In this document: positions 41,126 through 42,594 of the stretch, in pieces
How the letters are laid out: every line of letters starts with the position of its first letter
Position numbering within the stretch: the stretch's first letter is position 1
Position numbers and translations under genes: made by a program
Source of the DNA: Chitinimonas sp. BJB300
Lineage (GTDB): Bacteria > Pseudomonadota > Gammaproteobacteria > Burkholderiales > Chitinimonadaceae
Length of the DNA stretch: 42,594 nucleotides
Direction: 5' to 3'
NCBI RefSeq assembly: GCF_002735695.1
Contig: NZ_PDZH01000028.1
Location: 1 to 42,594, forward strand
The notes under the pieces: model-generated
Databases searched by the model: none
What the model was told of the DNA's origin: nothing
The model's input: the letters and a program-made list of their open reading frames with translations, nothing else

Positions 41126-41522
41126 TCAGCGCTTGAGGTCGAGAACTTTTTGCTTAACACCAGCTTTGGGCGGGCCATAGCGCAATTTCACGGTTGGATT
41201 CGTCACAAACTCAGTTGAATTCAATATTGGTTTGACCGTCTCGAATAGTCGATCTGCGCTTGGTCCATATAGATACAAATGAACCGTAGCGCCATTGGCG
41301 TCTACTTCGTGACCGTCATATTCGCCAACCTTGGCTTGTGTCGTTGCCTGCTCCAACTTGTCTTCAAGTTGAAATAACCGTGAGAGGTTGTTAGAGCCGT
41401 AGTTAAAAGCGAACGATAACAGCTTGCTCGGCTTGATTTGATGGATCGGCGAGTGAAACAGAAAGTGCAGAAATGAGCACTGTAAGAATGGTAGGTAGTA
41501 TACGTTTGATCGTAATGCGCAA
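41126..41522 (-). pseudogene. Small secreted protein, broken by a one-base frameshift
   Basis: Two frames join into one sensible protein of about 131 aa. The first frame starts at a TTG (41520-41522) with GGAG 7 nt upstream and gives a signal peptide (MRITIKRILPTILTVLISALSVSLA), then DPSNQAEQAVIVRF and a TAA. One base further on, the second frame reads FNYGSNNLSRLFQLEDKLEQ, then VGEYDGHEVDANG, HLYLYGPSADRLFETVKPIL and LRYGPP, a recognisable small-protein pattern whose usual start would be joined VRFNYGS. The break lies in a run of four T's on the coding strand (41405-41408) where three would restore the frame. It is a real lesion or a sequencing error; the function is unknown. Confidence 0.75.
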
Positions 41523-41544
41523 TTCTAACTCCGGCCCGAAGTAG

Positions 41545-42024
41545 TCAGTCCCTGGTTTGAAGCGCATTACGTTCGAAAGCAAGTAATCGGCTGTACTCAT
41601 AGAGAAATAAGCCAACAACACCTATGCCAGCAGCAAGCGTCAGATACAGTCCGACAACAAAATACTCTACGCCACTTTCTGATTTCACCGTGTTGAATAC
41701 GCGCATCAACGGACCTGCTACCCAGCCGAGTACTGTAACTACAGCCCCAAAGTAGAGGCAAAGGGTGCCGATGACACGCATGAAAGCAATGAAGCCAGTG
41801 GAGGTCTGCGAATCCAGAATGCCGGGAACGCGAGCAACCAAATAGATGCGATAAATACCCAGCGCCAAGAACAGGAGTGGACCAACAAAAGAAATACCGA
41901 AAAATGCGCTACCGCCAGTTGCAGCCCCTATCCAACCTGACTGTGCCAGACCGAATGGGACGATCATGCCTAGGAGTACAAGACAGTAGGCGACTTTCAG
42001 GGGTAATGAAGCTCGGGGATTCAT
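41545..42024 (-). CDS. Four-helix membrane protein of unknown function
   Basis: A 159-aa protein, start MNPRASLPLKVAYC with a weak ribosome-binding site. Four hydrophobic helices: VAYCLVLLGMIVPFGLA, FFGISFVGPLLFLALGIYRIYL, VIGTLCLYFGAVVTVLGWVAGPLM and YFVVGLYLTLAAGIGVVGLFLY, with a charged C-terminal tail. No family is recognised. It ends 22 nt before the broken secreted-protein gene, so the two were probably one operon, and both point towards the giant RHS gene, though 388 nt separate them from it. Confidence 0.65.
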   Translation of the reverse strand: MNPRASLPLKVAYCLVLLGMIVPFGLAQSGWIGAATGGSAFFGISFVGPLLFLALGIYRIYLVARVPGILDSQTSTGFIAFMRVIGTLCLYFGAVVTVLGWVAGPLMRVFNTVKSESGVEYFVVGLYLTLAAGIGVVGLFLYEYSRLLAFERNALQTRD

Positions 42025-42106
42025 ATAGATTTGCTTTTGGTTGACGGTAGTTTAAATGCGATTGATCGATCACTAAGCCTGGGTGCACTCGCAAGAATTG
42101 GTTGTT

Positions 42107-42161
42107 TGAATCCCCCCGGATATTGAGAAAATGGAGCCTCCTCAATATCCGGGGGGATTCA
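42107..42161. repeat. Perfect 21-bp inverted repeat
   Basis: Arms at 42107-42127 and 42141-42161 are exact reverse complements, with a 13-nt spacer. The arms contain a run of six C's (or G's) and ccggatattgag. No T run follows, so it is not a normal terminator. It resembles a pair of mobile-element ends brought together or a protein-binding site. Confidence 0.85.
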
Positions 42162-42200
42162 CATCATGCAGAAGGCTATGGTTTAGCCTAACGGCTTGTT

Positions 42201-42433
42201 GAGGTTTAAACCAGATGGAGTTTGTTCGTGTTCAGCCGGTTGCGTAAGTATCGGTTGATGTTTCTGACTGTCCGGTTTTCGGCCTTATGGAAAGCTTTCC
42301 ATAAGGCCGAGAACCAGACACTGAGATGCCCAGGGTTGGACGTCTGTTTTGGTTTAGGTTTGTTCGACGTCTGCCCATACGCGATGAGCGTGCCCGCGAG
42401 ATGGCGCCAGCGGGCAGACGTTGAATAAACCTC
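42201..42433 (+). ncRNA. Candidate structured RNA/DNA element bounded by inverted repeats
   Basis: Ends gaggttta (42201-42208) and taaacctc (42426-42433) are exact reverse complements. Inside lie a long hairpin (42264-42325) and a 10-bp stem acgtctgccc / gggcagacgt (42367-42376 and 42412-42421). The layout, short terminal pairing around a long inner hairpin, is like a retron msr-msd region. No reverse transcriptase gene is visible downstream inside the window, and the usual branch-site context after the first arm is not evident. Group II intron, replication hairpin or transposon end are alternatives. Confidence 0.3.
42264..42325. repeat. Long palindrome with perfect 32-bp centre
   Basis: The centre 42279-42310 is a perfect palindrome of 32 bp with no loop (half-site tcggccttatggaaag). 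The symmetry continues for 15 more bases on each side with four mismatches, giving about 62 bp in total. Confidence 0.9.
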
Positions 42434-42594
42434 CAGGGAGGAAACCGCGGGATGCTGCGGGATATTTGAGTAGGCGATGGCCTATGGGGATTTGATCTGG
42501 CCCCCGAGCGCTGAATTGGCCGTAGGCAGGCTGATTGATCTATCGCCGATACGATGACACACGCCCATGCCGGGGAGCGGTGTCACGAGTACCC

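Larger units (their letters stand above)
42025..42594. other. Gene-free right edge with several palindromes
   Basis: About 570 nt up to the window end. No reading frame with a ribosome-binding site was found; an ATG at 42554 opens a frame that runs off the window with no support. The stretch holds the three inverted-repeat structures listed separately, plus a small hairpin tgacac/gtgtca (42555-42585). Confidence 0.5.

Noticed and set aside
42222-42428. 68-codon plus-strand frame across the palindromic region
   Set aside because: It runs through both hairpin arms and has no ribosome-binding site or motif; the region looks non-coding.
42554-42594. ATG opening a frame that runs off the window end
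   Set aside because: Only 13 codons are visible, with no ribosome-binding site; nothing can be claimed.

Overview
The window comes from a Gram-negative bacterium, most likely a betaproteobacterium. It carries a VirB-type envelope-spanning secretion machine, Sec signal peptides, lipoboxes and proteobacterial-style RHS polymorphic toxins. Most genes look GC-rich, while the toxin tips and immunity genes are visibly AT-richer. No rRNA or tRNA gene and no CRISPR array was seen. I cannot place the genus from sequence alone.

Left part (about 0.2-11.1 kb, minus strand): a nearly complete type IV secretion cluster in the order virB1-virB2-virB3-virB4-virB5-small lipoprotein-virB6-virB8-virB9-virB10-virB11, followed by two unrecognised genes (a secreted coiled-coil protein and a 118-aa protein). 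Genes are tightly packed, with several ATGA start/stop overlaps. The 46-aa lipoprotein sits between virB5 and virB6, the position of eex in IncN-type clusters; there is no virB7 between virB6 and virB8. No coupling protein or relaxase is inside the window. A dead IS5-type transposase fragment lies just beyond the operon end.

Middle part (11.3-24.8 kb): a CAP-domain lipoprotein and three small proteins (two with CxxC zinc ribbons), then an RHS system split into two consecutive secreted proteins (758 and 803 aa). The second ends in the RHS core and a GHH-type HNH nuclease tip and is followed 1 nt later by a SUKH immunity gene. Beyond this lies a degenerate toxin/immunity stretch (20.9-24.4 kb): an IS6-type transposase remnant, five small membrane proteins (three of them paralogous), an orphan toxin-tip-like fragment, two copies of a decayed plus-strand gene end, and a probable soluble immunity protein.

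Right part (24.4-40.7 kb, minus strand): one giant gene of about 5,311 codons. It encodes an RHS/YD-repeat protein with an embedded LamG-like domain, two FG-GAP/VCBS arrays that look like copies of one larger module, a LysM domain in place of a canonical RHS core, a hydrophobic segment and a C-terminal SHH-type nuclease tip. Its SUKH immunity gene overlaps it by 4 nt, and a terminator follows.

Right edge (40.7-42.6 kb): a frameshifted small secreted protein, a four-helix membrane protein and a gene-free stretch of strong palindromes. One 233-nt part is bounded by short inverted repeats and resembles a structured RNA or a retron msr-msd, although no reverse transcriptase is visible before the window ends.
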